DNA of 64,000 bases from Chryseobacterium lactis (GTDB taxonomy: Bacteria; Bacteroidota; Bacteroidia; Flavobacteriales; Weeksellaceae): positions 4,650,001 to 4,714,000 of the forward strand of contig NZ_CP033924.1 in the NCBI RefSeq assembly GCF_003815875.1, in the 5' to 3' direction. The position numbers were made by a program, and so were the translations under genes. Under the pieces are notes generated by a model. The model was given only the letters and a program-made list of their open reading frames with translations. It had not been told where the DNA came from and made no database searches. Every line of letters starts with the position of its first letter. Positions within the stretch are counted from its first letter, which is position 1. Below, in pieces: positions 51,698 through 60,871 of this stretch.

Positions 51698-52576
51698 ATG
51701 AAAAAAATAACATTTTTACTTCTTTTGGTTTCAGCATTTGCTTCGGCTCAGAAATCAACACTGGATCAAAAAATCAATTCAATAATCAAGGATAAAAAAG
51801 CTACCGTGGGCGTATCTGTTCTTGGTTTTGAAAATAATTTCAAATACAGCAAAAACGGAGACAAAAAGCTTCCTTTACTAAGTGTCTTTAAGTTCCACCT
51901 GGCCAGTACCGTTTTGGATATGGTGGATAAAGGCAAGTTTTCAGCAGATCAGAAATTTTTAATGAAAAAAACGGATTTACTTGAAGATACATGGTCGCCG
52001 CTGCGCGAAAAATATCCTGATGGAAATATTGAACTTTCTTTAGAAGAAATTCTCACCTACACAGTTGCTCAAAGTGACAATAATACCTGTGATTTTCTTT
52101 TACGACTTATAGGAGGTCCACAAACCGTCCAGAATTTCATGAATTCTAAAGGAGTAAAAAACCTTCAGATCAAATACAATGAAGATGATATGCATAGAGA
52201 CTGGAAGAATCAATATGGCAATTCCGGCACAACCAATTCTTCAGTTGAGCTCTTAAAAAAATTCTATGACGGAAAGCTGATTTCTAAAAAATCTACCGAT
52301 CTCTTGATGCAGATTATGATTGGTACAACAACAGGAACCAATAAAATTGTTGAGCAACTACCCAAAGGCACCCCGGTTGCCCACAAAACAGGCTCTTCAG
52401 GAAAGCCAGATGGCGTTCTTACTGTAGCAGAAAACGACATGGGAATTATTACGCTTCCGAACGGAAAACATTATGCAATTGCTGTATTTGTAAACAATTC
52501 TACAGAAACAGAAAAAGTGAATACGAGAATGGTTTCCGATATTTCCAAGATCGTTTGGGATAATTTTAATAAGTAA
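51698..52576 (+). CDS. Class A beta-lactamase (subclass A2-like)
   Basis: 292 residues from ATG 51698, with a signal peptide (MKKITFLLLLVSAFASAQ). Active-site motifs are SVFK with Ser62 and Lys65, SDN at 126-128, and HKTGSS with Lys230-Thr231-Gly232. The omega-loop region reads KYNEDDMHRDW, which fits the A2 group of Bacteroidota enzymes (CGA, CIA, CME, PER, VEB types) rather than TEM or KPC. It hydrolyses penicillins and probably some cephalosporins; the spectrum cannot be read here. Chromosomal and flanked by host genes; no mobile element. Confidence 0.9.
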   Translation: MKKITFLLLLVSAFASAQKSTLDQKINSIIKDKKATVGVSVLGFENNFKYSKNGDKKLPLLSVFKFHLASTVLDMVDKGKFSADQKFLMKKTDLLEDTWSPLREKYPDGNIELSLEEILTYTVAQSDNNTCDFLLRLIGGPQTVQNFMNSKGVKNLQIKYNEDDMHRDWKNQYGNSGTTNSSVELLKKFYDGKLISKKSTDLLMQIMIGTTTGTNKIVEQLPKGTPVAHKTGSSGKPDGVLTVAENDMGIITLPNGKHYAIAVFVNNSTETEKVNTRMVSDISKIVWDNFNK

Positions 52577-52629
52577 AATATTAAGCTTAATTTTAGCGCT
52601 GAGAATTGAGTACATACTCAATCAAATTC

Positions 52630-53046
52630 ATGAACATGAAAAAAGTAGTATTAGTAACGGCTTTATTGTCTTTCGCATTCTTTTATTCACAGAAGAATCA
52701 AAATTATTTGCAAATCACCTACGGAAGTGTTTGCTGCGGGCCGCCTTCTGAAAAACCTGTCATCGGCTATCTGAAAGAGTTTAAAAAGAAAAACCATATC
52801 AAAAGTCTGGAAATATTAATCCAAAGAGGATTAGGCAGAGAAGGTGAATACAACCTCTACGTAGGTACCGATTTTCTCACCAAAAATCAAAAAAGCAGGC
52901 TCGTGAGAGGTCTTATGGCAGCAGTTTCTAATCAGAACAACGACAAACCACAAAGCAGCAAAGGAAATGTTTTCTTTGATTCTACGAGTGTTGTCTCTCA
53001 ATCTGATCTTACAAATGCTAAGAATTTAACTATCTATAAAAAATAA
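52630..53046 (+). CDS. Secreted small hypothetical protein
   Basis: 138 residues from ATG 52630 (ATG 52636 is an alternative). Signal peptide MKKVVLVTALLSFAFFYSQ, then ITYGSVCCGPPSEKP with a double cysteine and YLKEFKKKNHIKSLEILIQR. The short core LGREGEYNLYVGTDFLTKNQ recalls small Flavobacteriia proteins of unknown function. 7 bases before the 3-hydroxyacyl-CoA dehydrogenase start, so possibly co-transcribed with it. Confidence 0.65.
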   Translation: MNMKKVVLVTALLSFAFFYSQKNQNYLQITYGSVCCGPPSEKPVIGYLKEFKKKNHIKSLEILIQRGLGREGEYNLYVGTDFLTKNQKSRLVRGLMAAVSNQNNDKPQSSKGNVFFDSTSVVSQSDLTNAKNLTIYKK

Positions 53047-53053
53047 AGGAAAA

Positions 53054-53953
53054 ATGATTAAAAACATTGTAGTTATTGGGGCTGGAACCATGGGTAATGG
53101 TATTGCACATACTTTCGCACAAAGCGGATTTAAAGTAAATCTTGTGGATGTATCACAGGAAGCTTTAGATAAGGGTTTGAAAACTATTACCACCAATCTT
53201 GACAGAATAATTGCAAAGGGAAACCTTACAGAAGAGCAAAAAGCTGAAACTTTAGGAAATATTACTACTTTCACAGCATTGAATGACGCTGTAGGAACGG
53301 CAGATCTTATTGTAGAAGCTGCTACTGAAAATATGGACCTGAAGTTAAAAATCTTCGGTCAAATGGATCAATTGGCTCCGGCAGGTTGCATCCTGGCTAC
53401 CAATACGTCTTCGATCTCGATTACTAAAATTGCTGCAGCAACTAAAAGAGCAGATAAAGTAATCGGAATGCACTTTATGAACCCTGTGCCTATCATGAAG
53501 CTGGTAGAAATCATCAAAGGATATTCTACTTCTAAAGAGACATTTGATGCCATCTACGAAATGAGTAAAACGCTAGGAAAAGTTCCTGTAGAAGTGAACG
53601 ATTATCCAGGTTTTGTAGCGAACAGAATTTTAATGCCGATGATCAACGAATCTATTGAAACGCTCTACAATGGTGTGGCGGGTGTAGAGGAAATTGATAC
53701 GGTAATGAAATTAGGAATGGCTCATCCGATGGGACCACTTCAGTTGGCCGACTTTATCGGACTTGATGTATGTCTTGCTATTCTGAATGTGATGTATGAC
53801 GGTTTCAAAAATCCAAAATACGCTCCGAACCCATTGCTTGTAAACATGGTTATGGCAGGAAAACTGGGTGTAAAATCAGGAGAAGGGTTTTACGATTATT
53901 CTGAAAGCAAAAAAGCTGAAAAAGTTTCAAAAATGTTTTTGAAGTCATCTTAA
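53054..53953 (+). CDS. hbd: 3-hydroxybutyryl-CoA dehydrogenase
   Basis: 299 residues. Rossmann N-terminus VVIGAGTMGNGIAHTFAQSG binds NAD(P); HFMNPVPIMKLVEIIKG holds the catalytic His. The C-terminal helical part has VNDYPGFVANRILMPMINE and GMAHPMGPLQLADFIGLD. Oxidises 3-hydroxyacyl-CoA in fatty-acid or butanoate metabolism. No other beta-oxidation gene is next to it. Confidence 0.9.
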   Translation: MIKNIVVIGAGTMGNGIAHTFAQSGFKVNLVDVSQEALDKGLKTITTNLDRIIAKGNLTEEQKAETLGNITTFTALNDAVGTADLIVEAATENMDLKLKIFGQMDQLAPAGCILATNTSSISITKIAAATKRADKVIGMHFMNPVPIMKLVEIIKGYSTSKETFDAIYEMSKTLGKVPVEVNDYPGFVANRILMPMINESIETLYNGVAGVEEIDTVMKLGMAHPMGPLQLADFIGLDVCLAILNVMYDGFKNPKYAPNPLLVNMVMAGKLGVKSGEGFYDYSESKKAEKVSKMFLKSS

Positions 53954-53968
53954 GTCAATAATTTTATT

Positions 53969-53976
53969 TATCTTTG
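53969..53976 (+). promoter_or_regulatory. -7 element TATCTTTG
   Basis: Perfect match 23 nt upstream of ATG 53999, so the small acidic gene has its own promoter just past the dehydrogenase stop. Confidence 0.55.
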
Positions 53977-53998
53977 AGCAAGTTAAAACATTAAAAAA

Positions 53999-54238
53999 AT
54001 GAAATTACCAAAGTTTTTATTAGCAGATAATTCGGAATTTCCAGAAGATTTATTCGTAGTTCACACAGAATATCCAAGATTTATCTTAAACGTTGAGGAA
54101 GAAGAAGTTGAGTGGTTAGATGATCTTGAGGGTGACGATGAAGAAACGATGGCAGACGAGGCTACGAAAGTGGTAGAAGCAGCATTCAAATGGTGCGACG
54201 AGGAGCTGGCTAAATATGACGAAGAAGAGGAAGATTAA
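53999..54238 (+). CDS. Acidic conserved small protein
   Basis: 79 residues, starting MKLPKFLLADNSEFPEDLFV and then strongly acidic (NVEEEEVEWLDDLEGDDEE). It has one cysteine and no membrane helix. This type is widespread and conserved in Bacteroidota, but I know no assigned function. Own promoter; bidirectional terminator after it. Confidence 0.7.
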   Translation: MKLPKFLLADNSEFPEDLFVVHTEYPRFILNVEEEEVEWLDDLEGDDEETMADEATKVVEAAFKWCDEELAKYDEEEED

Positions 54239-54268
54239 TCAATCAATCAACAACACTCTAAAACATAA

Positions 54269-54294
54269 AAAAGGAACTCAATTGAGTTCCTTTT
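54269..54294. terminator. Bidirectional terminator between convergent genes
   Basis: AAAAGGAACTCAA pairs perfectly with TTGAGTTCCTTTT across 26 bases, between 54238 (+) and 54298 (-). Confidence 0.85.
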
Positions 54295-54297
54295 GTT

Positions 54298-54708
54298 TTA
54301 TTCTGCCTTATTGAATTTCAATAATAAAAGATTGTCTTTGTACAATTCTAAAGTATTTCCGGAAATCACATACTTATTGGCTTTCCCCATCATATCCATA
54401 AAGTTCTGCTCTACCCCGATGTTATTACACATCATTTTGGTAGATCCCATCTGACCTGCAGAGAAATCTCCTGTAGACGGATCTATTTTAGCGGTTCCGA
54501 AGTAGTTATTACAACCTGCATTACCTGTGATCTTTTCTCCTTCAATATTCAATGTCGGAATTTTTCCTTTTACATTGTCAGCCAACGTCCACTTTGTATT
54601 GACAAGCGCCGGTTGAGCTTTTCCTACTTTAGACGCAGATGGACTAGTCATTGATCCGCAAGATGCTAAAACCGCTGCCGCACATATACTTAAAAAAAGA
54701 TTTTTCAT
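54298..54708 (-). CDS. META (HslJ-like) domain lipoprotein
   Basis: 136 residues from ATG 54708 (the longer start at 54768 lies upstream of a perfect -7 box, TAAATTTG at 54730-54737). Signal and lipobox: MKNLFLSICAAAVLASC. META domain: LVNTKWTLADNVKG, then GCNNYFGTAKIDPSTG and STKMMCNNIGVEQNFMDMM, ending NTLELYKDNLLLLKF. META domain proteins such as HslJ relate to envelope or heat stress; the function is not fixed. Confidence 0.85.
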   Translation of the reverse strand: MKNLFLSICAAAVLASCGSMTSPSASKVGKAQPALVNTKWTLADNVKGKIPTLNIEGEKITGNAGCNNYFGTAKIDPSTGDFSAGQMGSTKMMCNNIGVEQNFMDMMGKANKYVISGNTLELYKDNLLLLKFNKAE

Positions 54709-54866
54709 TTTTTTCTTTTTGAATTCATCCAAATTTACGGAAATAATATTATTTAAACGGGTTGTCATGAATTTTATTATTCTTTAACACTCTATAGTTT
54801 GAATATTTTCCACTCCAATTTTAAGCACTAATGACACTAATGCTTTTCACAAATAAACACAAAAGT

Positions 54867-54915
54867 GTTGGGAAAATGCTGGTCGCAAAGAAGGTCATAA
54901 ATCTTAAGACAAAAT
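54867..54915 (+). repeat. Decayed family B repeat
   Basis: GTTGGGAAAATGCTGGTCGC then AAAG matches only the first part of family B; the hairpin end is not recognisable. A decayed GTCATTTCGTAGGAATCCAA element follows at 54964. Nothing else is visible in 54769-55120. Confidence 0.4.
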
Positions 54916-55071
54916 CAGAGTTATCCGATTGAATGAAATAATAAATGATACAGACAAACATTGTCATTTCGTAGGAATCCAAACCCTTACCAGACCTTCA
55001 TTACCATTACTAAATAGCTCGTAAAGCTCACTCCCTAAGATTGATCCGTATAAATATTTATAAACAAAAAA

Positions 55072-55096
55072 AAACGGACTTTAAAAAAGCCCGTTT
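55072..55096 (-). terminator. Terminator of pheT
   Basis: AAACGGACTTT pairs with AAAGCCCGTTT around AAA (one mismatch), with T run on the minus strand. Confidence 0.75.
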
Positions 55097-55120
55097 CAAT
55101 ATATCTGTCATCTTATATCA

Positions 55121-57523
55121 TTAAGATCTTAATTCTGCATTGAATTCTTTCTGGAAAGATTTAATCAAAGAATCCATTACTTCTGTGATTTCCTTTTCTT
55201 CAAGGGTTTTCTCTTCGTTTAATAATTCAAAGCTCATAGCGTATGACTTCTTACCTTCAGGAAGGTTTTTGCCCTCATATACATCAAACAGGTTAATACT
55301 TTTGATGAATGGAGACTTGTTCTTTTTTGCAATCTGATATAAATCTTCGTAGTTTACATTCTTATCAATCAATAATGCAAGGTCTCTCCTGATTTTATTG
55401 AACTTCGGAATGTCTTTAAACTTCAATTCATTCTTAGCACGTAATTCCTGTGCAAATTCCAGCTCAATTTCAGCATAGAAGCAATCCTGATCAATATCAA
55501 AGTCTTTTAATAATGCAGGAGCCACTTTTCCGATTCTTACCAACGCTTTTCCATCAGCTTCATATACCAAAGCATCGGAGAATCTTTCGTCAGATAAAGC
55601 AACCTCTTTATAATTGATAGCCAGTCTTTCCAATAAAACTTTTACATAAGCTTTAAGGTTATAAAAACTTACAGCAGATTTTGGCTGCAACCAGTTTTCA
55701 GCAACATCTCTCCCGGAAATAAGAATGGCTAATTGCTTTCTTTCTTCATATTTATCTCTCTTGTGATAAATTTTTCCGAATTCGAAGAACTTAATATCCT
55801 GATTCTTTCTGTTGATATTATAAACTGTATTCTGAAGAAGCCCTTCCAATAAAGACTTTCTCATGAATGCAAGGTCATTACTTAACGGATTCAATAATTT
55901 TACAGCATCTGTTTCATCTTTTACAGAAGTCAATGAGTTGTTCATTACTTCGTTGAATCCAAGACTTTGTAAATTTCTCGCCCATGTATTTTCCAGCTCA
56001 TCCTGATCGTTTGCACTCAGTTTTACAGGAGTAAACGAAATCTTTTGTGGAGCATCTATTTTGTTGTATCCGTAGATTCTAAGAATCTCTTCAATAACGT
56101 CGATTTCTCTTGTTACATCTGCTCTGTAAGCAGGTACAGAGATTTCAAAACCATTAGGAATTTCATTTAAAACCTGAATTTCCAAAGCTTTTAATATTTC
56201 TTTTACTTTTTCTCTGTGAATTTTTGTTCCTAAAATCTGTTCTATTTTAGAAAATCTCAGGATCACATAGTTATCTTCAATTTTCTTAGGATATTCTTCC
56301 AACAACTCTCCTACCAGCTTTCCTTCAGTGATTTCCTGAATCAGTTTAATAGCATGAGTAATGGCTGTTCTTGTAAGATTAGGATCTACACCTCTTTCAA
56401 ATCTGAAAGAAGCATCTGTATTTAAGCCGTGTGCTTTAGCACCTTTTCTTACTGCAATCGGATTGAAATAAGCGCTTTCCAGGAATACTGTTTTTGTTGT
56501 TTCAGATACCCCTGAATTTTGTCCACCAAAAACTCCTGCAATACACATCGGGTTATCTTTTCCATCTTTGATCATGATTTCTGAACCGTTCAATGTTCTT
56601 TCTACTCCGTCCAAAGTTGTGAATTTTGTTCCCGCTTTTACAACGCCAACTTTCACCTTTTTGTCTGCAATTTTATCTGCATCAAATGCGTGAAGAGGCT
56701 GTCCGTACCCGTGAAGAATATAGTTGGTAATATCTACAACATTATTGATAGGGCTTAGTCCGATTGCTTTCAAACGGTCTTTCAACCAGGATGGAGATTC
56801 TGCAACTTTTACCCCTTCAATTACCGCTCCGATATATCTTGGACAAAGCTCTGCATCTTCAATTTCAAGTTTGAAATCATGTGAACCTTCACTATTTAAA
56901 GCTTCGGATGCTACTTTATTAAACTGAGATTTCAACTGGTTGGTAGAAAGGTAAGCATGAAGATCTCTTGCAACCCCATAATGAGACATAGCGTCTGTTC
57001 TGTTTGGCGTTAAACCAATTTCAAAAACCTCATCATTTGTTAATTCAAAATAATCGGCAAAGTTTTTTCCTACTTCATATTTCGTTTCATCCAGCACCAT
57101 GATTCCACCGTGATCTTCGCTAAGGCCCAGCTCATCTTCTGCACAGATCATTCCCTGAGAAACCTCGCTTCTGATCTTTGCTTCTTTAATTTCAAAAAAG
57201 CCTCCGGTTTTATCATAGATTTTAGTTCCGACAACTGCTACAGGCACTGTTTGTCCTGCTTCCACATTAGGAGCTCCGCAGACGATATTCAACACTTTTC
57301 CGTTTCCTACATCTACAGTGGTCTTCTTCAGTTTATCGGCATTCGGATGTTTCTCACAGGTTAATACTTTACCTACAACTATTCCTTCCAGACTACCTTT
57401 TACACTTTCAAATTTATCTATCCCTTCAACTTCAAGACCTATATCTGTAAGAAACTCACCGATTCTTTCAGTTTTCAATTCCGTTTTTACAAAGTCCTTC
57501 AGCCAGTTGTTTGATATTTTCAT
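55121..57523 (-). CDS. pheT: Phenylalanine-tRNA ligase, beta subunit
   Basis: 800 residues, the full beta-subunit. N-terminal tRNA-binding domain at about 40-150 (VGKVLTCEKHPNADKLKKTT). B3/B4 editing region and B5 domain (NYVILRFSKIEQILGTKI-type, then RIYGYNKIDAP). A ferredoxin-fold anticodon-binding domain at the end (FPKFNKIRRDLALLIDKNV-like KFNKIRRDLALLI). It attaches phenylalanine to tRNA-Phe with the alpha subunit (pheS), which is not in this window. The gene stands alone on its strand. Confidence 0.97.
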   Translation of the reverse strand: MKISNNWLKDFVKTELKTERIGEFLTDIGLEVEGIDKFESVKGSLEGIVVGKVLTCEKHPNADKLKKTTVDVGNGKVLNIVCGAPNVEAGQTVPVAVVGTKIYDKTGGFFEIKEAKIRSEVSQGMICAEDELGLSEDHGGIMVLDETKYEVGKNFADYFELTNDEVFEIGLTPNRTDAMSHYGVARDLHAYLSTNQLKSQFNKVASEALNSEGSHDFKLEIEDAELCPRYIGAVIEGVKVAESPSWLKDRLKAIGLSPINNVVDITNYILHGYGQPLHAFDADKIADKKVKVGVVKAGTKFTTLDGVERTLNGSEIMIKDGKDNPMCIAGVFGGQNSGVSETTKTVFLESAYFNPIAVRKGAKAHGLNTDASFRFERGVDPNLTRTAITHAIKLIQEITEGKLVGELLEEYPKKIEDNYVILRFSKIEQILGTKIHREKVKEILKALEIQVLNEIPNGFEISVPAYRADVTREIDVIEEILRIYGYNKIDAPQKISFTPVKLSANDQDELENTWARNLQSLGFNEVMNNSLTSVKDETDAVKLLNPLSNDLAFMRKSLLEGLLQNTVYNINRKNQDIKFFEFGKIYHKRDKYEERKQLAILISGRDVAENWLQPKSAVSFYNLKAYVKVLLERLAINYKEVALSDERFSDALVYEADGKALVRIGKVAPALLKDFDIDQDCFYAEIELEFAQELRAKNELKFKDIPKFNKIRRDLALLIDKNVNYEDLYQIAKKNKSPFIKSINLFDVYEGKNLPEGKKSYAMSFELLNEEKTLEEKEITEVMDSLIKSFQKEFNAELRS

Positions 57524-57783
57524 CCGATAATTTTATTTTTTCTAAAGCCAGAGGTCACCTTCACGGTTTCATCTGATATATTTTCAAAAATTTATTTGAA
57601 TTTTGCACGATTATAGTCGTACAGTTTTAAGCGTACAAATGTCGGGTTTTTTTGAGAAATACAGAAATTTACAGGCAACTTTAAGATAATAAATTTTCGT
57701 TAATTATAGTTTCACAAATCATCAGATGAGAATGTTGTTCTCTTGTATTTTAGCAAAAAAAGTACAAGATTAAAGAGAATAAA

Positions 57784-58398
57784 TTACTGTAATGGTTTAA
57801 CGACCTTTTTGAGGCTATCTGAAAACAGCAGAAGCCCTCCAGCCATCATGATGATATCTTTCAATACCAGACGCCCTGCTCCCGACAGATAAGGAAATCC
57901 GTATTGAGGGGTCGGATAATCACCACCCAGATTGGGCACATATACTTCCGGCGTAGTGACCAGGAATGATAAGGTTACGAATGACATTAAAAACGTCAAA
58001 GCGCCACCAATAGCTCCCAATTTAGGAAACCAGATGCCCAAAACCACCAAGATACCAATCACAAGAATCATTGTCCCCAAGCCATATGAAAACAAATAGG
58101 TACCGTTTTCTTTATGCCAATTGATGTTTTTCTGTACTACTTTTCCTTCCGGATTTTTATATAAATTATATTCTGCAACCAGTTTTTGATCTTCGTTAAA
58201 AACCTTATTCTCTGCATTTTTATAAAAAAAGCTCATGAACGGACTATTGGCTACAAAAGGAACAATTCCCTCGGCTTCATATTGAAATGCTTTAAGCCCG
58301 CCAATCCAGGCCATGACTACGAATATTGAGATTCTAAGGAAATTAAGGAAATAGGTGTCCCATTTTAATAAACTGTTGTACAATTTAGTGTTTTGCAT
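57784..58398 (-). CDS. DUF417 (RclC/YkgB-like) membrane protein
   Basis: 204 residues with four to five membrane helices. The family signature FVVMAWIGGLKAFQYEAEGI and VPFVANSPFMSFFY is present near the N-terminus. The E. coli relative RclC belongs to a reactive-chlorine-response operon with an AraC-type regulator, and here too an AraC gene sits 63 bases upstream on the same strand. This copy carries a longer loop (about 65-95, QKLVAEYNLYKNPEGKVVQK) than I expect for the family. Role in oxidant defence is inferred. Confidence 0.78.
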   Translation of the reverse strand: MQNTKLYNSLLKWDTYFLNFLRISIFVVMAWIGGLKAFQYEAEGIVPFVANSPFMSFFYKNAENKVFNEDQKLVAEYNLYKNPEGKVVQKNINWHKENGTYLFSYGLGTMILVIGILVVLGIWFPKLGAIGGALTFLMSFVTLSFLVTTPEVYVPNLGGDYPTPQYGFPYLSGAGRLVLKDIIMMAGGLLLFSDSLKKVVKPLQ

Positions 58399-58461
58399 AT
58401 GATTAACTTTTTTACAAAGGTATTCACATGCTCAGCGCATAACCATAGATATTTAAGGACA

Positions 58462-59292
58462 TTACATGGACATTTTCGCCACCACTGAAATCCCCACTTT
58501 TTCTCTATAATTTTTTGGAGAACATCCGACTGACTTCTTAAAATACCGGCTAAAGTAGAATTCATCAGTAAATCCCAATTCTGAAGCAATTTCTTTTACC
58601 GAACGATAGGTTAAGTGCAGCAATTTTTTAGATTCCAGGATAATTCTTTCATTGATCAACTGAGTAGGTGTTTTGGCAAATTCCTTTTTAACTGCCTTGC
58701 TTAAAGTATTGTTGGTGATATTTAGTTTATCACTATAAAATGAAAGCTCTTTTTCATTTCTGAAATGAGCTTCCAACAATTTCTGAAATTCAACCGCGTT
58801 TTTATTCGGTAGTTTTTCATTGGAAACAGAACTGCTGCTCAAACCACTTTTCTGTTTACTGCAAATCGCAAGAATCAGTTGGATATAGGTCTTGATGATC
58901 GATTCGGAAAACTGGTGCTTTTCAGATTCTTCTTTTTTGATATAACTAAAAAGTTCTAAAATATATACATAGTTCTCTCTAGTAAGCTCAATTCCAGGAT
59001 TTAAATAAATATTATTGAAAAGAAGTCCGTTGCAGGCTACTTCCTCTTTATGGTATTCAATACAGTAATAGTCTCCATGAAAAAGAAGCACGGAAACCTC
59101 CTCATCAGATTTTGAAGACAGTTTCAGTTTTTGATAGGGCGATAAAAATAAGATTGTATAGCCTTCGTAAGAATAATTGATATCATCCACAGAAAATACA
59201 CCGGAACCTTTCCATACCACAATGCTGTAATTTTCAGTAGTAAGCTCTGAAGGAAAATCTGAGATGTGACAGGATTGTATTTTTACTTCCAT
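58462..59292 (-). CDS. AraC-family transcriptional regulator
   Basis: 276 residues from ATG 59292 (the longer frame to 59355 adds a hydrophobic lead with no match). The N-terminal sensing half has VVWKGSGVFSVDDINYSYEG and four cysteines (including one at 8 and two near 85 and 92). The C-terminal double HTH is YRSVKEIASELGFTDEFYFS and FKKSVGCSPKNYREK. Co-oriented and upstream of the DUF417 gene, a pair that recalls rclR-rclC. Confidence 0.85.
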   Translation of the reverse strand: MEVKIQSCHISDFPSELTTENYSIVVWKGSGVFSVDDINYSYEGYTILFLSPYQKLKLSSKSDEEVSVLLFHGDYYCIEYHKEEVACNGLLFNNIYLNPGIELTRENYVYILELFSYIKKEESEKHQFSESIIKTYIQLILAICSKQKSGLSSSSVSNEKLPNKNAVEFQKLLEAHFRNEKELSFYSDKLNITNNTLSKAVKKEFAKTPTQLINERIILESKKLLHLTYRSVKEIASELGFTDEFYFSRYFKKSVGCSPKNYREKVGISVVAKMSM

Positions 59293-59465
59293 AATCAGGT
59301 GAAGAATCAGTACAAAAATCGGAAAAATATATTTTCTTAAACACAAACAGCACAACTATTTTCACGAATAACACTATTTAATATTTAGTCCAATCTATAA
59401 GTAGTTGTGATATTTGTGCAATTCATTAGTGTAATTTGTGTTTAATCTTGTTCTGACGCTATTTG

Positions 59466-59592
59466 AACCATTAAGTCTTTTTAAGTGATTAAGAAAAATT
59501 AAGAGATAGCTGAAGCTATTTTTCAGATGTTTCCTTTATTCACCTTTGATGTAGCTTAATTTTTCTTACTATTTTGACTTTTCTTAATGGTT
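59466..59592. repeat. Imperfect inverted repeat of dispersed type
   Basis: Left arm starts AACCATTAAG and ends TAAGAAAAATTAAG (59466-59503); the right arm is the reverse complement of the same two blocks (59555-59592). The 14 bases between the blocks differ. A related piece with GAACCCTTAAGA and CATCTTTGATGA lies near 63427-63478. Nothing else is seen in 59356-59608. Confidence 0.6.
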
Positions 59593-59608
59593 TTAATTAA
59601 AAAAACAA

Positions 59609-59632
59609 AAGCCGGAAAATTAATTCCAGCTT
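59609..59632 (-). terminator. Terminator of dnaN
   Basis: AAGCCGGAA pairs with TTCCAGCTT (one mismatch), AT loop, then A/T-rich. Confidence 0.6.
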
Positions 59633-59656
59633 CTATTTTGTATTGAATTCTTAATC

Positions 59657-60787
59657 TTACAATCCGATTACCGGCATTGATAACATTAAGATGTTTTCGT
59701 TTTCTTCAAGACCATCAAGAGGCTCAATGATCCCCGGTCTGTTAGGTTGAGACATTTTCATTGTGATATCATCGGACCCTAAAATCGTTAACATCTCTGT
59801 TAAAAATTTTGAGCTGAATCCAATATTGATATCTTCTCCGTTGTAGTCACAAGGAATCTGCATATCTGCTTTGTTTGCGTATTCAGTATCTTCTGCATGA
59901 AGGTGAAGAATATTTCCTGAAAGCTTAAATCTTACCTGGTTGGTAGATTTATTAGACATGATCGAAGCTCTTTTGATTGCTCCCAACAAAAGGTTTCTGT
60001 TGATCGTCAATACATTTGGATTTTCCTTTGGAATTACCGCTGTATAGTTCGGGTATTTTCCGTCAATCAGTCTACAGATCCAGATATGTTTATCAAAAGT
60101 AAACTTAGCCATATTCTCATTGAAGTCGATTCTCACTTCTTCATTGGAACTTGCCAGGATATTTTTGAAAATGTTCAAAGGTTTTTTAGGCATGATGAAT
60201 TCCATAGGTTCGGCATTCATCAGGTCTGCTCTTTTATACACTACCAATCTGTGAGAATCTGTAGAAACGAAATTGGTTTCATTTTCTCCAAACTGGAACA
60301 GAACGCCTGTCATTACAGGGCGAAGAGAGTCGTTACTTGTAGCAAAAAGGGTATTGGTAAGCGCTTCAGACAATACTCCAGCCGGCATGATTACGCTTTG
60401 TGAGGCGTCAAATTCAGGCAATTCAGGATAGTCATCAGCATTATCTAATGCTACTGCGAAATTGTCTTTTTCATCTAAAATCTCAAGCTGACTTCCCGTT
60501 CCTTCTGCATTGTCCTTTACAACAAATGTAAGAGGTTGTTCGCCATATGTCTTGATAAAATCCTGAAAAATTTTAGCAGGAACAGCAAATTTACCTGAGT
60601 CATCAGACTTCACCTCCAAAGAAGTTACAAGAGTCGTCTCGCCGTCAGATGCTGTAATGGTAACATTATTTCCGTCTAGTTCAAAAAGATAGTTTTCTAA
60701 AATCGGTCTCGATTGAGAGCTTGATATTACGCCACTTACAGTTTGCAAAGCCTTCTGCAGTTCACCACTTGAAATAATAAATTTCAT
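59657..60787 (-). CDS. dnaN: DNA polymerase III beta subunit (sliding clamp)
   Basis: 376 residues, three repeats of the clamp fold. Starts MKFIISSGELQKALQTVSGV; the middle has NTLFATSNDSLRPVMTGVLF; the end has LMLSMPVIGL, the hydrophobic pocket that receives the QL[SD]LF motif of client proteins. It encircles DNA and holds polymerase and repair enzymes. No dnaA or recF is adjacent. A client candidate, the DUF763 protein, is encoded at 14482-15684. Confidence 0.97.
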   Translation of the reverse strand: MKFIISSGELQKALQTVSGVISSSQSRPILENYLFELDGNNVTITASDGETTLVTSLEVKSDDSGKFAVPAKIFQDFIKTYGEQPLTFVVKDNAEGTGSQLEILDEKDNFAVALDNADDYPELPEFDASQSVIMPAGVLSEALTNTLFATSNDSLRPVMTGVLFQFGENETNFVSTDSHRLVVYKRADLMNAEPMEFIMPKKPLNIFKNILASSNEEVRIDFNENMAKFTFDKHIWICRLIDGKYPNYTAVIPKENPNVLTINRNLLLGAIKRASIMSNKSTNQVRFKLSGNILHLHAEDTEYANKADMQIPCDYNGEDINIGFSSKFLTEMLTILGSDDITMKMSQPNRPGIIEPLDGLEENENILMLSMPVIGL

Positions 60788-60871
60788 AGATTTAAAAATA
60801 AGTTTCTACAAATATAATAAATAGATATAACAAAGAAAAAAATAATCTTGAGGAGTTTTTAACAAACATCA

